This document shows, one piece after another, positions 1 to 8,708 of a stretch of 64,000 bases of DNA. Each line of letters begins with the position of its first letter. Position 1 is the stretch's first letter. The DNA comes from Variovorax boronicumulans (GTDB lineage Bacteria; Pseudomonadota; Gammaproteobacteria; Burkholderiales; Burkholderiaceae_C): positions 477,132-541,131 of the forward strand of contig NZ_JAAAFX010000007.1 of assembly GCF_019352895.1 (NCBI RefSeq), read 5' to 3'. A model generated the notes under the pieces. It saw only the letters and a list, made by a program, of their open reading frames with translations. It was not told the DNA's origin and did no database searches. The translations under genes and the position numbers were made by a program.

Positions 1-1
1 G

Positions 2-157
2 CTGCCCTTCGCGATCTGGCCGCTGGTGCGCTTCACCAGCGACCGCGCGCTGATGGGCGAACACGCCAACGGCCTCGTGATGAAGGCCTCGGCGTGGACG
101 CTGTTCGCCGTGATCAGCGTCGCGAACGTGTGGCTCGTCGCCACCGTGCTCGGCTGA
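2..157 (+). CDS. NRAMP-family divalent metal transporter, C-terminal end (partial)
   Basis: Only the last 51 residues lie in the window; the gene begins upstream of base 1. The visible part reads LPFAIWPLVRFTSDRALMG, then a hydrophobic helix (about 17 residues) ending in VATVLG and a TGA stop. The segment 'P-x-x-x-FTSDR-x-LMG' is characteristic of the last helices of NRAMP (MntH-like) Mn2+/Fe2+ importers of the inner membrane. The family call rests on this short piece, so substrate and gene symbol cannot be fixed. The next gene is convergent on the minus strand, 20 bases away. Confidence 0.72.
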   Translation: MPFAIWPLVRFTSDRALMGEHANGLVMKASAWTLFAVISVANVWLVATVLG

Positions 158-177
158 GCACGGCGGGCTTCACGGCC

Positions 178-1374
178 TCACTTCATCAGGTCGCTGAGGT
201 TCACCGGCTTGATCTTGCCGCCTTCGACGGTGGCCACCAGCGGGTCGAGCAGCGTGCCGCCCGTGGCGTCCACGCCGCGGAAGTCGGCCGCGTTGACTTC
301 CTTCGGCAGCTTGGTCATCGCCTCGCCGATCTTGGCGCGGATGGCCGTGGCGTCGGTGGTGGTGCCGGCCAGCTTCATGGCGCCGGCCAGGGCGTAGGTC
401 ATCGCGTAGTTGTACGAGGACTCGGTGGTGGGCGCCTTGTCGGCACCATAGGCGGCGCGGTAGGCCGCGGCGAAGGTCTTGGCGCCGACGCGCACGTCGT
501 CCGACACCGGCAGCACGCCGATCGAACCCTCGAGCGCGCCCAGGCCGTCCGTGACCTTGGCCATCTCGTCGAACTTGGCCTGGTCCATCACCAGGAAGCC
601 GCCCTTGAAGCCCAGCTCGCGCGCCTGCTTGGCGACCAGCGCCGAGGGCTCGGACGGGCCGCCGATGAACAGCACGTCGGGCTTCTCGGCCAGCACGCGG
701 CTCACGCCGCTGTAGAAGTCGGCCGAGCGGTTGTACGACATCGGGTTGTTCGACACCACGGTGCCGCCGGCCTTCTTCCAGGCCGGCTCGAACAGCGCGC
801 TCCAGTTCTTCGCGTACTCGTGGTCGCCCGGCAGCATGCCGACCTTCTTGCCGAACTTGGCCATCTCGTAGCGTGTGAAGGGCTCGATGTAGCCGGCGAA
901 GGTCGGCGGGATGCGGATCGTCAGCTTGTTGCCGGTCTCGGTGATCTTGGGCGTGCTGGAGTAGGCCAGCACGATGAACTTCTCCTGCTCGTTGAAGGCC
1001 TGCATCGCGTAGATGCCGCCCGAGTGCGGCACGAACACCGCCGGCGTCTGGTATTGCTGCACCAGGCGGCGCGAGTTGATCGCGGCCTCGGCCGGCGCGT
1101 ACTTGTCGTCGAGCGCGACCAGCTCGAGCTTGACCTTCTTGCCCGCCACCTCGAGGCCGGCGGCGTTGATCTCCTTCATGGCCATCTCGATGCCGTTGAC
1201 CACGTTCTTGCCGTAGAGCGCGGCGCCGCCCGAGAGCGGGCCGGTGAAGCCGATCTTGACCACGTCCTGGGCCGACGCGGCGCCAGCGCCGAGCGTGGCC
1301 AGCAGGGCCACGGCCAGCGGCAGGGCCGCCAGGCGACGGCGGGGCAGGCCAGCGGGGAAAATCTCGTTCTTCAT
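178..1374 (-). CDS. Branched-chain amino-acid type ABC transporter, periplasmic binding protein (LivK-like)
   Basis: Periplasmic binding protein of 398 aa for a HAAT-type importer. The N-terminus is a typical Sec signal (basic PRRR, hydrophobic core, cleavage likely after ASA at residue 35). The mature start VVKIGFTGPLSGGAALYGKN is the classic Peripla_BP_6 opening. The ATG at 1374 is preceded by GGAGA eight bases upstream; longer in-frame extensions run into the preceding ATPase gene and are rejected. It is the last gene of the operon livH-livM-livG-livF-livK. The family binds leucine/isoleucine/valine but also many aromatic or aliphatic acids, so the ligand is unknown. Confidence 0.9.
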   Translation of the reverse strand: MKNEIFPAGLPRRRLAALPLAVALLATLGAGAASAQDVVKIGFTGPLSGGAALYGKNVVNGIEMAMKEINAAGLEVAGKKVKLELVALDDKYAPAEAAINSRRLVQQYQTPAVFVPHSGGIYAMQAFNEQEKFIVLAYSSTPKITETGNKLTIRIPPTFAGYIEPFTRYEMAKFGKKVGMLPGDHEYAKNWSALFEPAWKKAGGTVVSNNPMSYNRSADFYSGVSRVLAEKPDVLFIGGPSEPSALVAKQARELGFKGGFLVMDQAKFDEMAKVTDGLGALEGSIGVLPVSDDVRVGAKTFAAAYRAAYGADKAPTTESSYNYAMTYALAGAMKLAGTTTDATAIRAKIGEAMTKLPKEVNAADFRGVDATGGTLLDPLVATVEGGKIKPVNLSDLMK

Positions 1375-1403
1375 GGGTGTTGTCTCCGGTGTGAAAAAGA
1401 AAA

Positions 1404-2097
<694 letters not shown>

Positions 2098-2111
<14 letters not shown>

Positions 2112-2862
2112 GGTCGGCTCCCAGGTAGGCTTCGATCACCTGCGGATCGCGCCGGATCTGCGCGGGCGTGCCCTCGGCGATCTTGGCGCCGTTGTTCAGC
2201 ACCACGATCTTGTCGGCCAGCCGCATGATCATGTCCATCTTGTGTTCGATCAGGCACACGGTCTTGCCGTGGTCGACCAGCTTGCGGATCAGCGCCGCCA
2301 GGCCGACGGTTTCCTCGGGGTTCACGCCGCCCGCCGGTTCGTCCAGCAGCAGCAGTTCGGGGTCGGTCGCGAGCGCCAGCGCGAAGGCCACGCGCTTGCG
2401 CTCCTCCTGCGTGATGTCGGCCGCGATGCGGTTCGCCACATGCGACAGCCCGACGAAGTCCAGCGCCTCGCGCGCCTTCTCGCGGCACAGGCGTTCTTCG
2501 TCCTGCAGCCGCCGGGAGTGGATCAGCACGTCCCACAGCCCCGACTGCGTGCGCAGCCGGTGGCCGACGATCAGGTTGTCGAGCACGGTGGCGTTGTCGA
2601 ACAGGTGCGTGCTCTGGAAGGTGCGCGCGATGCCCAGCCGTGCCACGTGGTCGGGCCGCAGCCCGGTCACGTCGCGCTCCTTGAACACGATGCGTCCGGA
2701 GGTCGGCGGGTGCGTGCCGGCCACCAGGTTGAAGAAGGTGGTCTTGCCCGCGCCGTTGGGGCCGATGATGGCGCTGACCTGGCCGCGCTCGAAGCGCGTC
2801 GTGACGTCGTCGACCGCGGTCAGGCCGAAGAACTGCTTGGTGAGGCCGGTGATCTCAAGCAT
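2098..2862 (-). CDS. livG: Branched-chain amino-acid ABC transporter ATPase (LivG-like) with an atypical signature motif
   Basis: ATPase of 254 aa. Walker A GPNGAGKT (34-41), the LivG-specific GIARTFQ Q-loop and Walker B LLLLDEPAGGVNPEE (170-184) are present. The ABC signature, normally LSGGQ or LSYGQ, is replaced by ITQEERKR (about 150-157). I recall this variant in a subgroup of proteobacterial LivG proteins, so it is probably functional rather than a mutation. The start at 2862 gives MLEITGLTKQF; an upstream extension would lie inside livM. It overlaps livM by 8 bases and livF by 14 bases. Confidence 0.9.
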
Positions 2863-3883
2863 GGGACGGGTCCTCCTTGGAGGGCGCCGCAGGGGTTGCA
2901 GCGGCCGAAGGATTCGCAGCAGGGGTCGGCGCCAGCGCCGCTGCACGCCGCGCGCGCCGCTTGAGCCAGGTACCGACCAGGCCGTCGGGCAGGAAAATGA
3001 TCAGCGCGATCAGCACCGGGCCGAACACCACCATGCGGTAGTCCTGCAGGAACTGCAGGCTCTGCGTGAGGTAGGTGACCAGCAGCGTGCCCACCAGCGG
3101 CCCGAGCAGCGTGCCGATGCCGCCCACCAGCACGAACATCACCAGGTCGAAGGTCACGACCTCGCTCGCCAGGTCGGGCCCGAGAAAGCGCACCTGGCCC
3201 GCATAGAGCGCGCCCGCGAAGCCCGCGTACACCACCGACAGCACGAAGGACAGGGTCTTGGTGCGCATCAGGTCGATGCCCAGCGCCTCGGCCAGCTCGT
3301 CGCTGTTGCGCACCGCCATGAAGCTGCGGCCCAGCAGCGAGCGCACGATGCGCGCCATGACCCAGATGCCCAGCACCAGGAAGGCCAGCACCAGGTAGTA
3401 CTGCGACAGCGGCGTGCCGAACTGCACCGGCCCGAGTCCCGGCGGCGAAGGGATGCCCATGATGCCCACCGGCCCGTGCGTGAGGCTCTCCCACTTCTCG
3501 ATCAGCAGGAACATGATGTAGCTCACGCAGAGCGTGAAGATCGAGAAGTAGTGGCCCTTCAGGCGCAGCGACAGCAGGCCCACGAAGAAGCCCAGCACCG
3601 CGGTCACGCCGCCCGCGAGCAGGAAGGCGATCCAGAACGGCACCTGATGGTCGACCGTCAGGATGCCCACCGTGTACGCGCCCACCGCCATGAAGGCGCC
3701 GTGCGCGAGGTTGAACTGCCCGGTGTAGCCGGTGATCAGGTTCAGGCCCAGTGCGGCGATGGCCATGATGAAGGCCTGCGTCGCGACCGAGATCAGGTAG
3801 TTGTTCTGCGCGAACAGCGGGAACACCAGCGCCGCCAGCGCCAGCAGGGCCCAGCCGGTGCGGCCTTCGAAGAGCCGGCTCAT
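2855..3883 (-). CDS. livM: Branched-chain amino-acid ABC transporter permease (LivM-like)
   Basis: Inner-membrane permease of 342 aa with about eight to ten hydrophobic segments. The conserved LivM core 'ALGLNLITGYTGQFNLAHGAFM' region lies near residues 40-60, and the EAA-like cytoplasmic loop (RNSDELAEALGID) follows in the second half. The C-terminus is a hydrophilic tail rich in Ala, Pro and Arg/Lys (RRARR...AAATPAAPSKED), longer than usual for the family. The ATG at 3883 overlaps the livH stop as ATGA, showing coupled translation. Confidence 0.92.
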   Translation of the reverse strand: MSRLFEGRTGWALLALAALVFPLFAQNNYLISVATQAFIMAIAALGLNLITGYTGQFNLAHGAFMAVGAYTVGILTVDHQVPFWIAFLLAGGVTAVLGFFVGLLSLRLKGHYFSIFTLCVSYIMFLLIEKWESLTHGPVGIMGIPSPPGLGPVQFGTPLSQYYLVLAFLVLGIWVMARIVRSLLGRSFMAVRNSDELAEALGIDLMRTKTLSFVLSVVYAGFAGALYAGQVRFLGPDLASEVVTFDLVMFVLVGGIGTLLGPLVGTLLVTYLTQSLQFLQDYRMVVFGPVLIALIIFLPDGLVGTWLKRRARRAAALAPTPAANPSAAATPAAPSKEDPSHA

Positions 3884-4749
3884 GCGCGCGCCCCCTTGGG
3901 CGTGAACAGCCCCTGCGGGCGGAACGACAGGATCACCACCAGCAGCACGAAGGCGATGATGTCCTTGTAGTCGGTGGAGAAGTAGAAGCCGCCGAAGCTC
4001 TCGGCCAGCCCGATGATCAGGCCGCCCACGATCGCGCCGGGGAAGCTGCCCATGCCGCCCAGGATGATGATCACGAAGGCCTTGGTGATCACCAGGTGGC
4101 CCATCGCCGGGTAGACCAGGTTGATCGGCGCGTACAGCACCGCGGCGATGGCCGCCAGCGCGCCGGAGATCGCGAACACCAGCAGCTTGACCCGCGTGGC
4201 GTCGATGCCGACCAGCGCCGCACCCTGCGGGTTCTGCGCCATCGCGATGATGGTCGAGCCGGTCACGGTGCGCGTCAGGAACAGGTGCAGCACCGCCACC
4301 AGGCTGAAGGCGCCGACGATGATCAGCAGGCGCTGCAGCGGCGCGGTCAGGCCGAAGATCTCGACGATCTGGCCGTAGGGCGTGGGCATGCGATGGAAGT
4401 CGGCGCCGAACATCGCCTGCGCCCCGGCCTCCAGGAACAACAGGATGCCGATGGCCGCGATCATGTCGTGCAGCTCGGGCGCGTTGCGCAGCGGGTGGAA
4501 CACCAGCCGGTCGGCCAGCATCGCGATGACCGCCACGATCGCGGCCGCCCCGGCCATCGCCACCCAGTAGTTCAGGCCCAGCTTGACCATCAGGTAGTAG
4601 CCGGCGAAGGCGCCCGACATGTAGAACGCGCCGTGGGCGAAGTTCGGCACGTGCAGGATGCCGTAGACCAGCGTCAGGCCCAGGGCCACCAGGCTGTAGA
4701 CGCCGCCGACCGTCAGGCCGTTGAGAAGTTGCTGAAAGAACAGTTCCAC
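3880..4749 (-). CDS. livH: Branched-chain amino-acid ABC transporter permease (LivH-like)
   Basis: First gene of the liv operon, 289 aa from a GTG start. I chose GTG at 4749 (VELFFQQLLNGLTVGG) because LivH proteins begin just before this helix and GAGGG lies six bases upstream. The in-frame ATG at 4806 would add a charged, non-conserved stretch. Hydrophobic segments cover most of the protein; NFAHGAFYM and GGMGSFPGAIVGG are LivH hallmarks. With LivM it forms the membrane channel. Control probably acts through the palindrome at 4882-4895. Confidence 0.9.
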   Translation of the reverse strand: MELFFQQLLNGLTVGGVYSLVALGLTLVYGILHVPNFAHGAFYMSGAFAGYYLMVKLGLNYWVAMAGAAAIVAVIAMLADRLVFHPLRNAPELHDMIAAIGILLFLEAGAQAMFGADFHRMPTPYGQIVEIFGLTAPLQRLLIIVGAFSLVAVLHLFLTRTVTGSTIIAMAQNPQGAALVGIDATRVKLLVFAISGALAAIAAVLYAPINLVYPAMGHLVITKAFVIIILGGMGSFPGAIVGGLIIGLAESFGGFYFSTDYKDIIAFVLLVVILSFRPQGLFTPKGARA

Positions 4750-4881
4750 GTCGATCCCTCGCGAAAGACCCCGGGCCGTGCCGCGTTGTCGGCGGCACAG
4801 GGGCAAGCAAGGAATTGTGGGGACCGGGTGGGCACCGGTCGACTGAGGTTTGCCCGCGGTACGCGTCGCGTCTGCGACTTT

Positions 4882-4895
4882 CTACCGGGCGGTAG
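4882..4895. promoter_or_regulatory. Perfect palindrome CTACCG-GG-CGGTAG, candidate operator of the liv operon
   Basis: Two 6-bp arms (CTACCG and CGGTAG) are separated by two bases, 133 bases upstream of the livH start in the only gap from which that operon could be transcribed. ACCG-N2-CGGT cores of this form are typical of TetR-family operators, so a TetR-type repressor is the best guess. No cognate regulator gene lies beside it. The palindrome itself is seen directly; the role is inferred. Confidence 0.5.
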
Positions 4896-4915
4896 CTTCG
4901 TCCCGCGGCCCCATG

Positions 4916-4937
4916 AAAAACGCGCCCGAAGGCGCGT
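4916..4937 (-). terminator. Rho-independent terminator after the small basic protein gene
   Basis: Read on the minus strand: ACGCGCC, loop TTCG, GGCGCGT, followed by a run of five T. The seven-base-pair stem with a UUCG tetraloop is a strong intrinsic terminator. It lies 36 bases beyond the stop of the 56-aa gene and so separates the helicase/IF-1 cluster from the liv operon. Confidence 0.85.
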
Positions 4938-4972
4938 CGTTCACGGAAGCGGTCCGAAGGGGCTGATAAAGA

Positions 4973-5143
4973 TCAGCCGCCCTTCTTGGGGCGCTTGCCG
5001 GGGTTCTTCTTGCTGCGCGTCGACGTGCCGCGCTCCAGGCTCACCTTTTGGCCGCCACCGGACCTGGGGATGGCGTAACCGGCCGGGGGCGTGGGGGCGG
5101 GAGTGGCAATGCGGTCTGCCTCGGTGCGAATTTTCTTGGGCAT
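4973..5143 (-). CDS. Small basic protein of unknown function (56 aa)
   Basis: Reads MPKKIRTEADRIATPAPTPP at the start and ends in a lysine/arginine-rich tail (SKKNPGKRPKKGG). There are no membrane segments or cysteines; it looks like a nucleic-acid-binding or ribosome-associated peptide, but that is only suggested by the charge. A weak GAG lies eight bases before the ATG. It follows the DbpA-like helicase gene by 35 bases on the same strand and is closed by a strong terminator, which supports it being a real last gene of that transcript. Confidence 0.65.
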   Translation of the reverse strand: MPKKIRTEADRIATPAPTPPAGYAIPRSGGGQKVSLERGTSTRSKKNPGKRPKKGG

Positions 5144-5178
5144 GGTAGCTCGGGATAAAAAAGGGTCGAAGGGCGTAA

Positions 5179-6576
5179 TTAAGCCACATCGTCGAGCAGC
5201 CGTACCTTGACGGACTTGCCCTTGACGCGGCCGGTGGAGAGTTTGTGGGCCGCTTCGCGCGCAATGCGACGGTCGACAGCCACATACGTGGAGAACTCGT
5301 TGACGTTGATCTTGCCCACCTGCTCCTTGGTGAAGCCGGCTTCGCCGGTGAGCGCGCCCAGCACGTCGCCGGCGCGGATCTTCTCCTTGCGGCCGCCGAC
5401 GATCTGCAGCGTGGACATCGGCGGACGCAGCGGTTCGCCGGTGCCGGGCGTGAGCTCGGCCAGCGGGTGCCAGTCGGATTCGCGACCCTGCAACTGCTCG
5501 ATCTTGCCGACGCTGCCCATCTCGTCCATCGAGGCCAGGTTCAGCACCAGGCCTTCGGCGTCCGCGCGGCCGGTGCGGCCGATGCGGTGGATGTGGATCT
5601 CCGAATCGGGCGTCACGTCGACGTTGATCACGGCTTCGAGCTGGGCGATGTCCAGGCCGCGCGCGGCCACGTCGGTCGCCACCAGCACCGAGCAGGAGCG
5701 GTTGGAGAACTGCACCAGCACCTGGTCGCGCTCGCGCTGCTCCAGTTCGCCGAACAGCGCCATCGCACTGAAGCCCTGCGCCTGCAGCACCGCGACCAGG
5801 TCGCGGCATTGCTGCTTGGTGTTGCAGAAGGCCAGCGTGCTCTGCGGTCGGAAGTGGTCGAGCAGCAGCGACACCGCGTGCAGGCGGTCGTTGTTCTTGA
5901 CCTCGTACCAGCGCTGGACGATCTTGCCTTCCTCGTGCTGGGCCGCCACGGTGATCTGCTGCGGCGCCTTCATGAACTGCGCCGCCAGCTTGGCGATGCC
6001 TTCGGGGTAGGTGGCCGAGAACAGCAGTGTCTGGCGCTCGGCGGGGCACTGGCGCGCCACCGTCACGATGTCCTCGAAGAAGCCCATGTCCAGCATGCGG
6101 TCGGCTTCGTCGAGCACCAGCGTGTTGAGCGCCTCGAGGCTCAGGTTGCCGCGTTCGAGGTGGTCCATGATCCGGCCGGGCGTGCCGACCACGATGTGGG
6201 CGCCGTGCTCGAGGCTGGCGTTCTGGCCGCGCAAGGCGACGCCACCGCACAGCGTGACGACCTTGATGTTCTCCTCGGCGCGTGCCAGCCGGCGGATCTC
6301 GGTCGTGACCTGGTCGGCCAGCTCGCGCGTGGGGCACAGCACCATCGCCTGCACCGCGAAGCGGCGCGGGTTGAGGTTGGCCAGCAGCGCGAGCGCGAAG
6401 GCCGCGGTCTTGCCGCTGCCCGTCTTGGCCTGGGCGATCAGGTCCTTGCCCAGCAGCGCCACCGGCAGGCTGGCGGCCTGGATGGGCGTCATCTGCAGAT
6501 AGCCGAGCTGCGTGAGGTTGGCGAGCGTCTGCGGCGCGAGCGGCAGCGTGCCGAAACCGGTGGCGGAACCTGTCAC
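5179..6576 (-). CDS. dbpA: ATP-dependent RNA helicase DbpA
   Basis: DEAD-box helicase of 465 aa. Motifs run in order: Q-motif (MTPIQAASLP), motif I AKTGSGKT, PTRELA, TPGR, DEAD, SAT, then domain 2 with ARGLD and HRIGRTGR. The last ~75 residues (MSTLQIVGGRKEKIRAGDVLGALTG region) match the DbpA RNA-binding domain, which directs the E. coli enzyme to 23S rRNA hairpin 92. Length agrees with E. coli DbpA (457 aa). The role is late assembly of the 50S subunit. It follows infA by 22 bases. Confidence 0.93.
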   Translation of the reverse strand: MTGSATGFGTLPLAPQTLANLTQLGYLQMTPIQAASLPVALLGKDLIAQAKTGSGKTAAFALALLANLNPRRFAVQAMVLCPTRELADQVTTEIRRLARAEENIKVVTLCGGVALRGQNASLEHGAHIVVGTPGRIMDHLERGNLSLEALNTLVLDEADRMLDMGFFEDIVTVARQCPAERQTLLFSATYPEGIAKLAAQFMKAPQQITVAAQHEEGKIVQRWYEVKNNDRLHAVSLLLDHFRPQSTLAFCNTKQQCRDLVAVLQAQGFSAMALFGELEQRERDQVLVQFSNRSCSVLVATDVAARGLDIAQLEAVINVDVTPDSEIHIHRIGRTGRADAEGLVLNLASMDEMGSVGKIEQLQGRESDWHPLAELTPGTGEPLRPPMSTLQIVGGRKEKIRAGDVLGALTGEAGFTKEQVGKINVNEFSTYVAVDRRIAREAAHKLSTGRVKGKSVKVRLLDDVA

Positions 6577-6598
6577 GGGCGTACTTCTTTGCGGTCGA

Positions 6599-6862
6599 TC
6601 AACGGCGTTGGGCGCCGTTGTTGGTGGGCGGCGGGCCGCGGCGTTCCAGGTGGCGGAAGGTGATCCGTCCCTTGGTCAGGTCGTAGGGCGAGAGTTCGAG
6701 CGACACCTTGTCGCCCGCCAGGATGCGGATGTGATGCTTGCGCATCTTGCCGCCACTGTAGGCGATCAGCTGGTGACCGTTGTCAAGCGTCACGCGGTAG
6801 CGCGAGTCGGGCAGGACTTCCGTCACTGCGCCGTTCATTTCGATCAGTTCTTCCTTGGCCAT
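6599..6862 (-). CDS. infA: Translation initiation factor IF-1, long form
   Basis: S1-like OB-fold protein of 87 aa starting MAKEELIEMNG. The core (VLPDSRYRVTLDNGH, then KMRKHHIRILAGDKV and SPYDLTKGRITFRH) is an unmistakable IF-1. It exceeds the usual 72 aa by a Pro/Arg-rich tail (RRGPPPTNNGAQRR). Burkholderiales commonly carry a second infA outside the ribosomal-protein operon, and this one, next to dbpA, is most likely that extra copy. It may be induced by cold, but the sequence does not show that. Confidence 0.92.
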   Translation of the reverse strand: MAKEELIEMNGAVTEVLPDSRYRVTLDNGHQLIAYSGGKMRKHHIRILAGDKVSLELSPYDLTKGRITFRHLERRGPPPTNNGAQRR

Positions 6863-6914
6863 GAATTACCTCTGAAAAGTTGTCGTGATGATGATGGGAA
6901 AAGGCGTGTGCCGC

Positions 6915-7172
6915 TCAGGCGGCGCAATGCATTGGAGCGTGGCGCGGGACGGTGCGTTCACGCACCCAGCCCAGGCCCTGGTCGACGGCGTAGCGCAGCG
7001 CGGCGCCGTGGCTCGAGAAATGGGGCGTGAAGCGCATGACGCGGTCATGCATGCCGCTGCCGTGGCCGGAGCGGATCGACACGGAAGCCGCGAAGCCACC
7101 GTCGTCGAGGTTCTTGATGAGCGGCGAGACGAGGTACTTGCCCACCGCCACGCTGTGTTGAATGATGTCCAT
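6915..7172 (-). CDS. Conserved-looking small protein of unknown function (85 aa)
   Basis: From ATG at 7172 the protein begins MDIIQHSVAVGKYLVSPLIK, with AAGG six bases upstream. An in-frame start at 7322 would add 50 residues but has no ribosome site and a less convincing composition. The sequence contains a repeated basic/aromatic pattern (SIRSGHGS, DRVMRFTPHF, AVDQGLGWVRE) with no membrane segment. I have the impression of homologues in Variovorax-like genomes, but no function is known to me. It lies 52 bases upstream of infA on the same strand. Confidence 0.6.
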   Translation of the reverse strand: MDIIQHSVAVGKYLVSPLIKNLDDGGFAASVSIRSGHGSGMHDRVMRFTPHFSSHGAALRYAVDQGLGWVRERTVPRHAPMHCAA

Positions 7173-7508
7173 GAAAGCCTTCGCGCATTGCGACGCCGCA
7201 ATACGCTGAAAATAATTGAAAACGGGCGCGGGCCGGCCGGGGGATGCTTTCAAGAAAGCACCCTGGGACGCAGACAGCGCGAAATTCGCTTCAACAGGAA
7301 CGAAGGCAGTGGTGGCAATCATGGGCGCCCGGTCTGGCGCTCCAACACACTGTATTGGGCCGGCTTGAAAGTGAGGCGCCTGGCGATCCGGGGATCGGAC
7401 AGGTCAGCCGGCAGGATGACGAAGTGCTTCGTCGTGGTATCGAAACGAACCGCACATTCTACCCGATCTGGCACAAGTGTTGCTAATTGGCGTGACGGCG
7501 CCGCGACA
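7173..7508. other. Gene-free stretch (336 bases), possible long leader of the 85-aa gene
   Basis: No gene is supported here. On the minus strand a TAGAAT -10-like hexamer lies at about 7459-7464 without a good -35 element. If used, it would give the 85-aa gene and infA a leader of nearly 300 bases. Cold-shock-type genes often have such leaders, but I see no defined conserved structure. Confidence 0.3.
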
Positions 7509-8564
7509 TCAGCCGATGCCGAGCATCTTCCGGTTGGCCGCCCGGTCGACCCCGCCCGCGGCGAAATCGTCGAAGGCGCGGTCGGCCACGCGGATGATGT
7601 GCTCGGCGATGAAGGGCGCGCCCTCGCGGGCGCCGTCCTCAGGGTGCTTGATGCAGCACTCCCACTCCAGCACCGCCCAGCCGGCGAAGTCGTAGGTGGC
7701 CATCTTCGAGAAGATGGCGCCGAAATCGACCTGGCCGTCGCCCAGCGAGCGGAAGCGCCCGGCCCGGTTCACCCAGGACTGGAAGCCGCCGTAGACGCCC
7801 TGCTTGCCGCTCGGGTTGAACTCGGCGTCCTTCACGTGGAAGGCCTTGATGCGCTCGTGGTAATGGTCGATGTAGGCCAGGTAGTCGAGCTGCTGCAGCA
7901 GGAAGTGGCTCGGGTCGTAGAGCAGGCAGGCGCGCGGATGCTGGCCCACGCGCTCGAGGAACATCTCGTAGCTCACGCCGTCGTGCAGGTCTTCGCCGGG
8001 GTGCACTTCGTAACAGACGTCGACGCCCACGTCGTCGAAGGCATTGAGGATCGGCAGCCAGCGCCGCGCGAGCTCGTCGAAGGCCTCGTCGATCAGGCCC
8101 GGCGGCCGCGGCGGCCAGGAATACAGGTAGGGCCAGGCCAGCGCGCCCGAGAAGGTGGCGTGCGCCTTCAGGCCCAGCCGCGACGAGGCCTTGGCCGCGA
8201 GCATGAGCTGCTCGACCGCCCATTGCTGGCGCGCGACCGGGTTGCCGCGCACCTCGGGCGCCGCGAAGCCGTCGAAGCCGGCGTCGTAGGCCGGATGCAC
8301 CGCCACCAGCTGGCCCTGCAGGTGGGTCGACAGCTCGGTGATCTGCAGGCCGTGCCGGGCCAGCGTGCCCATCACCTCGTCGCAGTAGGTCTGGCTCTCG
8401 GCCGCCTTCTTGAGGTCGAACAGGCGCGCGTCCCAGCTGGGGATCTGCACACCCTTGTAGCCCAGCCCCGCGGCCCAGCCGGCAATGGCGTCGAGCGAGT
8501 TGAACGGGGCCGTGTCGCCGGCGAACTGGGCCAGGAAGATGCCCGGGCCTTGGATGGTCTTCAT
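7509..8564 (-). CDS. Sugar phosphate isomerase/epimerase family protein (xylose isomerase-like TIM barrel)
   Basis: Protein of 351 aa with the AP-endonuclease-2/xylose-isomerase TIM-barrel pattern. Acidic and histidine residues on successive strands form the metal site: CYEVHPGEDLHDG (middle), LLYDPSHFLLQ, AFHVKDAEFN, and VLEWEC near the end. GAGGA lies seven bases before the ATG at 8564. Such proteins are usually sugar or inositol epimerases/dehydratases, but the family is broad and the substrate cannot be read. It is divergent from the C26 hydrolase gene, sharing a 144-base promoter gap. Confidence 0.82.
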   Translation of the reverse strand: MKTIQGPGIFLAQFAGDTAPFNSLDAIAGWAAGLGYKGVQIPSWDARLFDLKKAAESQTYCDEVMGTLARHGLQITELSTHLQGQLVAVHPAYDAGFDGFAAPEVRGNPVARQQWAVEQLMLAAKASSRLGLKAHATFSGALAWPYLYSWPPRPPGLIDEAFDELARRWLPILNAFDDVGVDVCYEVHPGEDLHDGVSYEMFLERVGQHPRACLLYDPSHFLLQQLDYLAYIDHYHERIKAFHVKDAEFNPSGKQGVYGGFQSWVNRAGRFRSLGDGQVDFGAIFSKMATYDFAGWAVLEWECCIKHPEDGAREGAPFIAEHIIRVADRAFDDFAAGGVDRAANRKMLGIG

Positions 8565-8708
8565 CGCGATGTCCTCATGGGGGCGCAGTCCGTCTGCGGT
8601 CTGCGCAACACGAAAGCATATAGGCATGTCGTCCGACTGGCCTGCGAGGCCGCGCAGCGCCACAATGGCTTTCCGTCTCTGCCCGCCGCGCCGCCCGCGG
8701 CCACCGCC

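Noticed and set aside
2168..3970. 600-codon plus-strand frame opposite livG and livM
   Set aside because: Composition is Arg/Gln/His-rich without motifs, and it lies antisense to two well-conserved transporter genes.
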